Below are positions 33,811-42,194 of a stretch of 64,000 nt of DNA, one piece after another (within the stretch, counting starts at the first letter, position 1; each line of letters starts with the position of its first letter). The position numbers and the translations under genes are program-made. The DNA is taken from positions 2,232,001-2,296,000 of the forward strand of contig NZ_CP101134.1 in the NCBI RefSeq assembly GCF_024296865.1. Direction: 5' to 3'. This DNA comes from Sphingobacterium sp. LZ7M1. Its GTDB lineage: Bacteria > Bacteroidota > Bacteroidia > Sphingobacteriales > Sphingobacteriaceae. The notes beneath the pieces are model-generated. The model was not told the DNA's origin, ran no database searches, and was given only the letters and a program-made list of their open reading frames with translations.

Positions 33811-34203
33811 ATGAAAAAAGAAATCATAATTGACGGTAGCCAAATCCACGATAAATCCAGTTTTTACGAAGAAATAAATCGAAAGTTTATGCAAAATGAA
33901 AGCTGGCAATTAGCGGAAAGTTTGGATGCATTTGATGACCTATTGTACGGAGGTTTTGGAGCCATCCGTGAAAAGGAAGAAATAACATTGATCTGGGAAA
34001 ACTTTGAAGCCAATCGAGAAGCTTTAGGAACTGAATTCACCATTAGTTATTATCAGGAAAAGTTAGAGCATCCCGATGATTTCGATTCTTCCGTTATCCA
34101 AAAACGATTGGATGCATTAAGGGAAGGGAAGGGGCAGACCTATTTCGAAATCCTCCAAGAAATTATCGCTGAACATTCCAATATCGAACTGATCAAAAAA
34201 TAA
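33811..34203 (+). CDS. barstar-family protein
   Basis: The 130-residue protein begins KKEIIIDGSQIHDKSSFYEE and contains ESLDAFDDLLYGGFG, the barstar core with the helix that inserts into the active site of barnase-type RNases. The following strand (EEITLIWENF) also fits. The family inhibits ribonuclease toxins. No barnase-like gene is adjacent, so it may protect against a toxin encoded elsewhere or delivered by competitors. It is a single gene with its own promoter element. Confidence 0.8.
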   Translation: MKKEIIIDGSQIHDKSSFYEEINRKFMQNESWQLAESLDAFDDLLYGGFGAIREKEEITLIWENFEANREALGTEFTISYYQEKLEHPDDFDSSVIQKRLDALREGKGQTYFEILQEIIAEHSNIELIKK

Positions 34204-35287
34204 GGCGCAACGTCCAAAAGTTTCTAATCGTTCAGAATCAAAATGCGCTAAGGAGAGATTCAGAGTGAAGCGAAGAATCTATTTTTTTTAGTCATACTGA
34301 GGTTCATCCGAAGTATCTCGGAGCAATGCAAACTTACATTATTATACAATTTGCATTGACGAACTTTCCTGCACCTTCGGTGCAGCATGACAGGACCTGT
34401 GGGAGGACAACCGTACAGATTCCTCACTAATCGTTCAGAATCAAAATGCGCTAAAGAGGGATTCAGAGTAAACGAAGAATCTATTTTTTGATTCTTTTTG
34501 AGCTTTTTGTCATTCCGCTATCGTAAGATGAGGACACCATTTCAAATGTAGTATGGATAGTTCCGAGACCCTTCGGGGTGCCCTCAGGGTGACACAAAAA
34601 GGGTATAGAAAAGTATTTCATGCCCGCTAGGGGTTACTCAAAACAAACATCATCCTTCCAAAGGAAGTCCTTTAGCTCCCGGCTCATTTCCAATGGCGGA
34701 AAAATGGAAAGAATGACGTTGCCCTGCGCGATGGGATTGGCCTTGGAATGCTTTCAAAAAATTCTCCATCTAAAAGGAGAATTTTGCAGGAAGATATTCC
34801 CGACATCAAGGCATTCTTTTCATGTGTGTTGGATTGTGCGAAAAGCCATCTTAAATGAGCCGAAGCCTTTTGGTTACTTTTGGGCTTCAAAAGTAACGAA
34901 GAGAATTGGTGTCCCTGAGCTCCTTCGTCGGTTTGGTTAATTTGCGCTTCAAAAGTAACGAAGAGAATTGGTGTCCCTGAGCTCCTTCGTCGGTTTGGTT
35001 ACTTTTGGGCTTCAAAAGTAACGAAGAGAATTGGTATCCGTGAGCTCCTTCGTCGGTTTGGTTAATTTGGGCTTCAAAAGTAACAATAGGATTGGTATCC
35101 CTGAGCTCCTTCGTCAGTTTGGTTAATTTGCGCTTCAAAAGTAAAGAAGAGAATTATTTTATTTTCAAGCTTTGGAAATCATTATTGAAAATTATTTCAC
35201 AAGAAGATTGGATAGTTCCGAGACCCTTCGGGGTGCCCTCAGGGTGACACAAAAGGGTAAAGAAAAGTATTTCACCCCCTTAGGGTA
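34204..35287. repeat. non-coding repeat region A
   Basis: No real gene. It holds copies of a dispersed intergenic repeat (CGTTCAGAATCAAAATGCGC phrase at about 34229 and 34432) also found at 41.0-41.7 kb, a TGCACC/GGTGCA hairpin, and about four 62-bp tandem repeats at 34884-35150. A ~65-bp direct repeat (GGATAGTTCCGAGACCCTTC onwards) occurs at about 34553 and again at about 35209, flanking the tandem array. Open frames across these repeats are not credible. Confidence 0.75.
34884..35150. repeat. 62-bp tandem repeats
   Basis: The phrase GCTTCAAAAGTAACGAAGAG recurs at 34884, 34946, 35009, 35071 (diverged) and 35132 (periods 61-63 bp). Each unit continues with CCTGAGCTCCTTCGTCGGTT. There are no unique spacers, so this is not a CRISPR array. 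Confidence 0.85.
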
Positions 35288-35803
35288 TTACCCAACTGCC
35301 CTTCGCATTAAAATATCCGTCTGTTCATCACTACCTAACCTGAAAATATGTTTATCAAATTCTTCAAATCCATTTTTCTTATAGAAACTGATGGCACGGG
35401 CATTTTCTTCCCAGACTCCCAACCAAATCGTCGGTACCCTTAAACTTTTTGCGGTTTCAAGGGCCTTAAAAAATAAAAGCTGACCAACTTGTTTGCCATG
35501 ATGGCTTGCATAGACATAAATTCGTTCTATTTCGATATGGTCTTCCAGCTTATACTCGGTCTGGGCCTGACCAATATTTAATTTCAGATAGCCAATAGGG
35601 TCTTCCTGGTCCCAAGCTATATAAAATATAGACTCCAGATTTTTCAATTCATGCTGAACCTGGATTTCGGAAAAACGATCATTAATATATGCAGACATAT
35701 CCGATTCGGAATTTCTGGATTCAAAGGTTTCAAGGAATGTTTCTCGACCAATTTTTTGAATAATGAGCAAGTCATCAATAGATGCTACTTTGATTTCAAT
35801 CAT
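35288..35803 (-). CDS. GNAT-family N-acetyltransferase (PaiA-like)
   Basis: The 171-residue protein has the GNAT layout. The start IKVASIDDLLIIQKIGRETF and an ETFES phrase resemble PaiA-type polyamine/small-amine acetyltransferases. The central strand IEIERIYVYASHHGKQVGQL contains the acetyl-CoA-binding loop, and AISFYKKNGFEE is the typical late motif. The substrate is unknown. It is separated by 73 bp from the macrodomain gene on the same strand. Confidence 0.85.
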   Translation of the reverse strand: MIEIKVASIDDLLIIQKIGRETFLETFESRNSESDMSAYINDRFSEIQVQHELKNLESIFYIAWDQEDPIGYLKLNIGQAQTEYKLEDHIEIERIYVYASHHGKQVGQLLFFKALETAKSLRVPTIWLGVWEENARAISFYKKNGFEEFDKHIFRLGSDEQTDILMRRAVG

Positions 35804-35876
35804 AATATTAAGTCCTGGGAGCCTAAATGTATCGAATTATATGCAATTTGGATGGTTGAAATCCAAGTTATGACGT

Positions 35877-36407
35877 TTATATTATAGTTATATCCAACGA
35901 TTTCTGGTAAATCTTAAGGTTTTCCTCATCAAAACAGACAAAAATTACTTCTCCAATCGATTCATTTTCAGCTAAATAATTTTTTACCGCCTGAATCGCA
36001 ATTTTTGCAGCCCTTTCTTTTGGAAAACCATAAATTCCGGTACTGATATTAGGGAATGCAATTTTGCTTACATTATTTTTACTAGCCAAAACTAAACTAT
36101 TGAAGTAGGCATTATATAAAAGCTCATCTTCACTATGGTTCCCATCCTTCCAAACCGGACCAACGGCATGGATTACAAATTTACAGGGAAGATTGCCTGC
36201 ATGGGTTATGACAGCCTGGCCTGTTTTGCAACCACCTTGCCTGTTGCGGATCTGTTGGCATTCTTCTAATAGTGAAGGTCCAGCAGCCCGATGGATTGCA
36301 CCATCAACACCTCCTCCGCCCAATAATGAAGTATTTGCTGCATTTACAATAGCATCCACATGACATTTGGTAATATCACCCAATTCCAGTTTTATTTTAT
36401 CCCTCAT
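35877..36407 (-). CDS. macrodomain protein (ADP-ribose/O-acetyl-ADP-ribose hydrolase-like)
   Basis: The 176-residue protein is a single macrodomain. Visible motifs are [20 protein letters not shown] (18-37), HAVGP near 80-85, and [10 protein letters not shown] (about 120-129), which build the ADP-ribose pocket as in YmdB/MacroD enzymes. It probably removes or hydrolyses ADP-ribose derivatives, including O-acetyl-ADP-ribose. It diverges from the SRAP gene across a region with a perfect 12-bp inverted repeat. Confidence 0.9.
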   Translation of the reverse strand: MRDKIKLELGDITKCHVDAIVNAANTSLLGGGGVDGAIHRAAGPSLLEECQQIRNRQGGCKTGQAVITHAGNLPCKFVIHAVGPVWKDGNHSEDELLYNAYFNSLVLASKNNVSKIAFPNISTGIYGFPKERAAKIAIQAVKNYLAENESIGEVIFVCFDEENLKIYQKSLDITII

Positions 36408-36769
36408 ATTTTCAGTATACCTTTATGAATGAATCAATTCCGGTGAAAAAAGTTTAATATTTTTATTATTTATAAAAAATCAAATGTTCTAAAACCAATT
36501 TACATTTAAATTGTTTGAAAATTATCTAGAACATTAAAACTGTTATAACGCACATCGCAATACAACCATAAAATTGCAGATTGACTCTTTTCAGAAATTA
36601 GTTTACAATTTATTGTCAATTTGCATAAGATTATACCCCAAGCTATTGGGGTATAATTGTTTATTGGCAATTATAAATGTTGAATTATCTCCATGTGTGT
36701 TCCTGCAATCAAAATATGCGTTTTATTGTATAATAATTATTATTTTCAAATGAAATCTACCTTACAGTT
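36408..36769. promoter_or_regulatory. divergent promoter region with perfect inverted repeat
   Basis: No gene. ATTATACCCCAA (36630-36641) and TTGGGGTATAAT (36646-36657) form a perfect 12-bp inverted repeat with a GCTA centre, midway between the divergent macrodomain and SRAP genes. It could be an operator or a stem-loop; it lacks a T-run. Confidence 0.5.
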
Positions 36770-37483
36770 ATGTGTTATCATGTTGGTTCTCCAAGTAAAT
36801 CAGAATTAAAAAATAAACTTCCCAAAAAGAAGGTATACTATCCGAATGAAAATGAAATTTTCCATATTTCAGGATTCACTAGACCCTATCTTCCAGTGAC
36901 ATTAAACCAAGATTCGGATGCTGTGATCGAGGCGAGGTGGAAGCTGATCCCCAGCTGGGTGAAGACGGAAACAGATGCCGGTAAATATGCAAACACCCTC
37001 AATGCCGAAGCTGAAAGTATTTTCGAAAAAGCTAGCTATAAAAACTACATCCACAATAATCGAGGATTATTGTATGTAACCGGGTTTTATGAACCCCATA
37101 AGGTCGCCGGAAAAAAAGATACTGAGAATTACTTCATTTATGCTCCTAAGCATGAAATTATCAGTTTGGGGATTGTATATTCCAATTTCACGGATCAGGA
37201 AACTGGTGAAACTTATCCAACTTTTTCCGTGATCACAACAGCTGCAAATGAACTGCTTGAGGAGGTTCATAATGAAAAGAAAAGGATGCCATTGGTAATT
37301 CCCGAGGAGTCAAGAGATGCTTGGTTATTTGCAGAAGGAAAAGAGGAAATCAAACAATTGATGATTCCATACCCAAAGGAATTAAATGCCCACCAAGTGC
37401 ATCGGGTTACAGCTGATCGCAGCGGAAATACCAATCGTCCCGATATCCAAAAACCTTGGTCTGGACAAACTTCTCTATTTTAA
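36770..37483 (+). CDS. SRAP/HMCES-family abasic-site DNA-protein crosslink protein
   Basis: The 237-residue protein starts MCYH, giving the catalytic Cys2 after Met removal. Other SRAP features are LNAEAES (in place of NARAE), GFYEP with the catalytic Glu, and KKRMPLVIPEE near the active-site loop. Family members (YedK, HMCES) form a stable thiazolidine link with abasic sites in ssDNA. Bacterial homologues are often SOS-linked. The gene starts 6 bp before a GH16 gene on the same strand and faces the macrodomain gene across an inverted repeat. Confidence 0.85.
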   Translation: MCYHVGSPSKSELKNKLPKKKVYYPNENEIFHISGFTRPYLPVTLNQDSDAVIEARWKLIPSWVKTETDAGKYANTLNAEAESIFEKASYKNYIHNNRGLLYVTGFYEPHKVAGKKDTENYFIYAPKHEIISLGIVYSNFTDQETGETYPTFSVITTAANELLEEVHNEKKRMPLVIPEESRDAWLFAEGKEEIKQLMIPYPKELNAHQVHRVTADRSGNTNRPDIQKPWSGQTSLF

Positions 37484-37489
37484 TCTGCT

Positions 37490-38323
37490 ATGAAAACTAA
37501 AAACCTATATCTCCTTGGACTCACTTTCATTACTTTATTGGGGTCCTGTTCAGTCACGCAAAAGATGGCGGACAAACCATATATCCATATCCAAAAAGAA
37601 AATAGGGCAGATAGAAAGTGGAAATTGATCTGGGAGGATAATTTTAACGGGACGGGGATAGATACAACAAAATGGTCCCGGATACCCAAAGGAGAATCTG
37701 ATTGGAACAGACATATGAGTACTTCAGATGCCGTTTTCCGAATGGAAAATGGGAGTTTGTTTTTACTAGGTATCAATAATCCAGACCTATCCTCAGACCC
37801 TAGGCCCTTTATCACAGGAGGGATCTGGAGCAAGAACAAATTTGCCTTTCAATATGGCCGGATTGAGATTCGGGCTAAATTGGGAAGTGCACAGGGTGCA
37901 TGGCCGGCCATGTGGATGTTAGCTGAATTGGATAAATACGGCAAATACCCCATGAATGGAGAGATCGATATCATGGAACACCTTAACTTTGATAAAATAA
38001 TCTATCAGACAACCCATTCCCATTATACCCTAAATCTTGGTCATCAAGACAATCCGCCACATTCTGGCACAACGGCCATAGAACCTGATGAATTCAATGT
38101 CTTTGGAATCTCATGGTACCCTGACAGAATTGTTTTTCAATTGAATGGAAAGGATACTTTTACCTATCCAAGAGTAGAAGGGGTTGACCCTACACAATGG
38201 CCATATGATCAACCTTTTTTTATCTTGATCGATCAACAATTAGGCGGTAATTGGGTAGGTAAGGTGGATCAAACACAATTACCTGTCGCCATGGAAATAG
38301 ATTGGGTGCGAGTATATCAATAA
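37490..38323 (+). CDS. GH16-family glucanase lipoprotein
   Basis: The 277-residue protein has a lipoprotein signal (LLGSC) followed by a GH16 jelly-roll. The catalytic motif EIDIME lies at 158-163, with E158 as nucleophile and E163 as acid/base. Other marks are GRIEIRAKLGSAQGAWPAMW before it and EIDWVRVYQ at the end. It is probably a laminarinase-type beta-glucanase or related galactanase at the cell surface. It follows the SRAP gene by 6 bp, although the functions are unrelated. Confidence 0.9.
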   Translation: MKTKNLYLLGLTFITLLGSCSVTQKMADKPYIHIQKENRADRKWKLIWEDNFNGTGIDTTKWSRIPKGESDWNRHMSTSDAVFRMENGSLFLLGINNPDLSSDPRPFITGGIWSKNKFAFQYGRIEIRAKLGSAQGAWPAMWMLAELDKYGKYPMNGEIDIMEHLNFDKIIYQTTHSHYTLNLGHQDNPPHSGTTAIEPDEFNVFGISWYPDRIVFQLNGKDTFTYPRVEGVDPTQWPYDQPFFILIDQQLGGNWVGKVDQTQLPVAMEIDWVRVYQ

Positions 38324-38337
38324 AATCTTGGCAAAAT

Positions 38338-38370
38338 AAAAACGGCCAAATATTACATTTGGCCGTTATC
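38338..38370. terminator. terminator between convergent genes
   Basis: A perfect 11-bp stem (AACGGCCAAAT/ATTTGGCCGTT, 38341-38367) separates the GH16 gene from the convergent fimbrillin-like gene. The T-run is stronger on the minus strand. Confidence 0.8.
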
Positions 38371-38407
38371 TTAAAAATTATATCCTTGTTATTAAATGGG
38401 GCTTATG

Positions 38408-40030
38408 CTATTTAGGACAGTCGGTTCTTTTTCTTCCATAACCTCTACCAACAACAATCGTCCTACCGTCCACTTTCTGGCTTACTACTACGGTATTTGA
38501 ACCTGTTGAACTCCAGGTAACATTATTGAATTGCTTGCCACCTTTCAAGCGCAATGGAATCAATGGTCCTTCGTTGGTTTTGCTTCCTAACATGGTCACT
38601 TCTCCAGTACGACTGATCATGATACGGATCAATGGTTTAGCCAATGTACCTTTTAAGTTGTAAGCCTCATCAATACCATTTTTAGCGTATTCTGTGCCGT
38701 CTTCAAATTCAATATTACGTACAGTACCTAAGTTATTGTTAGTCTGGAATTGGATCTGGTCTGCGTAGCTGTTTCCAAAAATATATTTACCATTTACGCG
38801 CATATTCAATGCATTGTCTAATTCGGTAATATCAAATTGGAAACCATAATCAGCTCGTGGTGCACTGAATGAATTGGTAATAATCTCATTATTTTTAATT
38901 TTTTGGCCGTCTTTTATGATGCCAATATAAGTTGTATAACCTGTAAACCAATTTCCTTCTCTCCAAGTTTCTTCCTTGTATCTCCAGTTCATGGCATCTG
39001 AAGTTACATTTTGTGTACATGCTCTGAATCGTAATACTAAATTGTACTTATGTCCCGGAGTAATCTTAACATCCTTAACTTGAATTCCAGTTTGGGTCTC
39101 CGCATCTAAGGTGATTGATCCAAAAGTAAAGATGGCATCCGTAACACTCTTGCTGATCAAAAATGTTGGATTACTACTGATGCTTCTCATACCAGGTGTA
39201 ATAGTTGGAAATGTCACATTAGTTTGCCCATTTTGATTAGGGAAACTTAGACTTTCATCACTGAATTTCAATGAACCACTAGCTTTTGTTGGAGAGAAAC
39301 GGGCATTTGAAATTGCTTCAATAGATCCAGTCATACTATCGTCCATTTCAATGGTCGTCGTAATCTGGCTAAATTGATGTACCAATACGGCGTTCAGGTT
39401 ATTATCTCCGTGAGTCAGTTTCACTGACTTTTTAAAGAACATAAGATCACTGGAGATATTATTCAGACTAGCTGTACTTAAGCTTCCTTGGTTGCTCACA
39501 TTTGGTAAATCTGTCGAGCTATTCACTGAATAAACTACAAAAGTGTAGGTTTCACCAGCATTTAATTGAATGCCACCAGTTGTAGGTTCGCTACCATAGA
39601 TATAGTCGAAATTCCCTTGATGAGCACCTGCATTATTATAAACCATAATGCGGTATTTCACGCCAGGAGTCAAAGTTGAGTTCACGGTTTGTGTTGCTGC
39701 TTTGGCTGCATTGTCTGCAGAAGAAGTCCTTCTAATCGTAGAAGGTTCAACATCGCGGATTACCATCACTTCCATGTTCATATTATCGCTGATCTGTACG
39801 TTTGATAATTGTACATTGGATTCTGGCGCTCTCTTAGTTGATTTATTGCTTCCGTATGCTATTCTTTCCTCTTCAGGCGAGCCAACCGATAATTTTACTT
39901 TTACGGTCGTTAGTTCTCCAGAAACTGGATCAGAGCCTGACTTTTTACAAGATTGAAAGCTAAGTAGCAGAATCGCTATAAAGAACATACTTTTTAATCT
40001 AGCCATCTTGTTCAGTAGTGTAAATTCCAT
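38408..40030 (-). CDS. fimbrillin-like surface lipoprotein (cassette 2)
   Basis: This 540-residue paralogue of the 31622 protein sits in opposite orientation. It has a lipoprotein signal (LLSFQSC), then a fimbrillin-like domain (LTPGVKYRIMVYNNAG, GETYTFVVYS). The C-terminal third shares TGEVTMLGSKTNEGPL, RIMISRTGEV and VVGRGYGR with the paralogue. It differs most at the N terminus and in the middle, as expected for surface-exposed regions. It lies 34 bp after its own small peptide gene. It probably forms or decorates a surface fibre. Confidence 0.65.
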   Translation of the reverse strand: MEFTLLNKMARLKSMFFIAILLLSFQSCKKSGSDPVSGELTTVKVKLSVGSPEEERIAYGSNKSTKRAPESNVQLSNVQISDNMNMEVMVIRDVEPSTIRRTSSADNAAKAATQTVNSTLTPGVKYRIMVYNNAGAHQGNFDYIYGSEPTTGGIQLNAGETYTFVVYSVNSSTDLPNVSNQGSLSTASLNNISSDLMFFKKSVKLTHGDNNLNAVLVHQFSQITTTIEMDDSMTGSIEAISNARFSPTKASGSLKFSDESLSFPNQNGQTNVTFPTITPGMRSISSNPTFLISKSVTDAIFTFGSITLDAETQTGIQVKDVKITPGHKYNLVLRFRACTQNVTSDAMNWRYKEETWREGNWFTGYTTYIGIIKDGQKIKNNEIITNSFSAPRADYGFQFDITELDNALNMRVNGKYIFGNSYADQIQFQTNNNLGTVRNIEFEDGTEYAKNGIDEAYNLKGTLAKPLIRIMISRTGEVTMLGSKTNEGPLIPLRLKGGKQFNNVTWSSTGSNTVVVSQKVDGRTIVVGRGYGRKRTDCPK

Positions 40031-40064
40031 TTTGTAGGTTTTTATTATTCTTTGTGTGTTTGTA

Positions 40065-40226
40065 TTACCAATCGATATTTTTTGTTTCCTGATCGTCTTG
40101 GTACCATTGGTCCATCAGCTCATTATCAGTGTTATGAGGGCGGACAAATGCTGATCCTGAAGCTATACCTTCTTCAAGATGGATATCGAGGACCTCGATT
40201 TTTGGACTCATGTAAGTTTTATCCAT
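40065..40226 (-). CDS. small peptide gene of the second fimbrillin cassette (NIDW-type)
   Basis: The 53-residue peptide begins MDKTYMSPKIEVLDIHLEEG and continues with IASGSAFVRP, an acidic stretch MDQWYQDDQ, and the C-terminal NIDW. It aligns along its length with the 31418-31594 peptide: P at the start, GSA in the middle, DQW and NIDW at the end. It has no signal peptide and precedes the lipoprotein gene by 34 bp. It is below the usual gene-calling length, but its conservation in a second cassette supports it. Confidence 0.7.
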   Translation of the reverse strand: MDKTYMSPKIEVLDIHLEEGIASGSAFVRPHNTDNELMDQWYQDDQETKNIDW

Positions 40227-40855
40227 AATGCTTTGCACCTAGTTAGTGATACTTTATAAAATTTTAGAATTACGCGTTAATAGTTAGTGATTTTCGGTAT
40301 ATTCTAATGTCTTCACTTTGAAAACATTGTAAAAATAAGTAGGAAATTCATTTTCTCTACTGCAGAAGATATGCGTAATAGCAGTTAATTTTAAATTGTC
40401 GTTTCATCACTACAGTTTGCTATTGATATGTGGTAATGGCCTCTAAAGTGTGAAAATGACCTTTTAAATAATTGTAAATAATTGACTGAAATGGATAAGG
40501 TTAGACTTGAGATTGGGTAGGAAAATAGGAGAGGGCCATCAGTTTTTAGGAAGAAATGGATGGCTGAAATTGGACTTTATTTCCTTGTCTTGTTCGGGAT
40601 TCATTCGAGCCATATTCGAGAAATGGTTTGGTTGTATTGCGAATTTTCGGAATGTGTCTCGAATAAGGTCAAAAGGTCTATCGAGATTTTTAGAAATAGG
40701 AGAATTTTCTTAGTTGAAAATTTTAGGGAAGGGAGGAGAACCTGCAATTGTTCCTTTTCGAATTTAGGTAAAATATTGTGAAGGCTTTTTTCGTATTCTA
40801 AAAATCTTCGAAAATCTCAGAACAATACAAGCCTAATCATATATAGTTTAACGCC
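40227..40855. other. intergenic region upstream of cassette 2
   Basis: No convincing gene. Overlapping short plus-strand frames at 40507-40781 have no conserved pattern and no ribosome-binding context. The part near 40227-40330 should hold the promoter of cassette 2, but no clear TAnnTTTG element was found. Confidence 0.4.
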
Positions 40856-41720
40856 ACGTTGCCGTCCTGACGCAGGAAGGATCTCGGTACAATACAATAA
40901 ACAATTTTAAAATCATGGAATTTTGTATTGGCGTACAGTTCGTCAATCGAAGATTGACGATGACAGGGATGGGTATAGTGGAACCGTACAGATTCTTCAC
41001 ATATCGTTCAGAATAAAAATGCGCTGAAGAGGGATTCAGGATAAGGCGAAGAATCTTTTTTTTTTAGTCATACTGAGGTTCATCCGAAGTATCTCGGAAC
41101 AATGCAAACTTAAACTATTATCCAATTTGGATTGACGTTCAGTGTGTCAATCTTAGATAGTTTGTATTGGCGTACAGTTCGCCAATCGAAGATTGACGAT
41201 GACAAGGATGGGTATAGTGGAACCGTACAGATTCTTCACTGATCGTTCAGAATAAAAATGCGCTAAAGAGGGATTCAGAGCGAGGCGAAGAATCTATTTT
41301 TTTTAGTCATACTGAGGTTCATCCGAAGTATCTCGGAACAATGCAAACTTAAACTATTATCCAATTTGGATTGACGTTCAGCGTGTCAATCTTAGATAGT
41401 TTGTATTGGCGTACAGTTCGTCAATCGAAGATTGACGATGACAGGGATAGTTATAGTGGAACCGTACAGATTCTTCACTAATCGTTCAGAATAAAAATGC
41501 GCTGAAGAGGGATTCAGGATAAGGCGAAGAATCTTTTTTTTTTTAGTCATACTGAGGTTCATCCGAAGTATCTCGGAACAATGCAAACTTAAACTATTAT
41601 CCAATTTGGATTGACGTTCAATGTGCCAATCTTAGATAGTTTGTATTGGCGTACAGTTCGTCAATCGAAGATTGACGATGACAGGGATGTGGAGAGTAGA
41701 ACCTAACAGATTCTTAAATA
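40856..41720. repeat. 240-bp tandem repeat block B
   Basis: Three near-identical units of 239-240 bp begin around 40991, 41230 and 41469 (phrase GATTCTTCAC...CGTTCAGAATAAAAATGCGC). Each contains a GTCAATC/GATTGAC hairpin. A partial unit precedes them. The same phrase family occurs in repeat region A at 34.2-34.5 kb, so this is a dispersed intergenic element that has locally amplified. Confidence 0.85.
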
Positions 41721-41830
41721 TCATTCAGAATTTGAAGTTTCCTCAAATAAAAAATTATCTCACCCCCTTTAGGGGTTTCTCTTTTTAGGAAACTATAGGT
41801 CTAAATACTAACTACTAAATACTTACATAC

Positions 41831-41860
41831 TAAAAAAGCCGCTTTAAGCGGCTTTTTTCT
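41831..41860 (-). terminator. terminator of the tRNA operon
   Basis: AAAAAGCCGC pairs with GCGGCTTTTT (10 bp, 5-nt loop). It lies directly after the tRNA-Leu gene on the minus strand. Confidence 0.85.
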
Positions 41861-41861
41861 G

Positions 41862-41946
41862 TACCTAGGGCGGGAATCGAACCCGCACTCCCTTAACGGG
41901 AACAGGATTTTAAGTCCTGCGTGTCTACCAGTTCCACCACCTAGGC
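41862..41946 (-). tRNA. tRNA-Leu (anticodon TAA)
   Basis: The 85-nt minus-strand sequence folds as a class II tRNA. The acceptor GCCTAGG pairs with CCTAGGT. The anticodon loop contains TAA flanked by T and AA, a long variable arm (TTCCCGTTAAGGGAG region) is present, and the T-arm reads GCGGG-TTCGATT-CCCGC. The long variable arm and anticodon identify Leu. It is preceded by tRNA-Gly on the same strand with a 5-bp gap. Confidence 0.95.
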
Positions 41947-41951
41947 AACTG

Positions 41952-42024
41952 AGCGAAAGACGAGATTCGAACTCGCGACCCCAACCTTGGCAAGGTTGTG
42001 CTCTACCAACTGAGCTACTTTCGC
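41952..42024 (-). tRNA. tRNA-Gly (anticodon GCC)
   Basis: The 73-nt minus-strand sequence folds as a normal tRNA. The acceptor GCGAAAG pairs with CTTTCGC. The D-arm contains GTTGGTAGAG, the anticodon stem CAACC/GGTTG encloses TTGCCAA (anticodon GCC), and the T-arm holds TTCGAAT. It is the first gene of the Gly-Leu tRNA pair. Confidence 0.95.
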
Positions 42025-42194
42025 TTGACGTGCTGCAAATATAGAGAGATTTAACAAAGTTGAAAAATAATATCCTGATAAAAAATGCAATGTGCTTGTA
42101 ATGTGCGTAATAATTTTATCACGAAGCCAGAAAAAGGGCATAATAATAGCTTTTGGCGCGATTTTTATCTATTTTCGTAGATTAATTCTTGTTT

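Noticed and set aside
33811..34203. A complete barnase-barstar toxin-antitoxin pair
   Set aside because: Only the inhibitor is present; no ribonuclease-like frame lies on either side.
34620..35138. Frames of 83 and 106 codons in the repeat region
   Set aside because: They run through 62-bp tandem repeats on opposite strands, have no start context and no family pattern.
34884..35150. CRISPR array
   Set aside because: Units are contiguous 62-bp repeats with no unique spacers, and no cas genes are present.
40507..40781. Short plus-strand frames after cassette 2
   Set aside because: Two overlapping frames, neither with a convincing start or motif.
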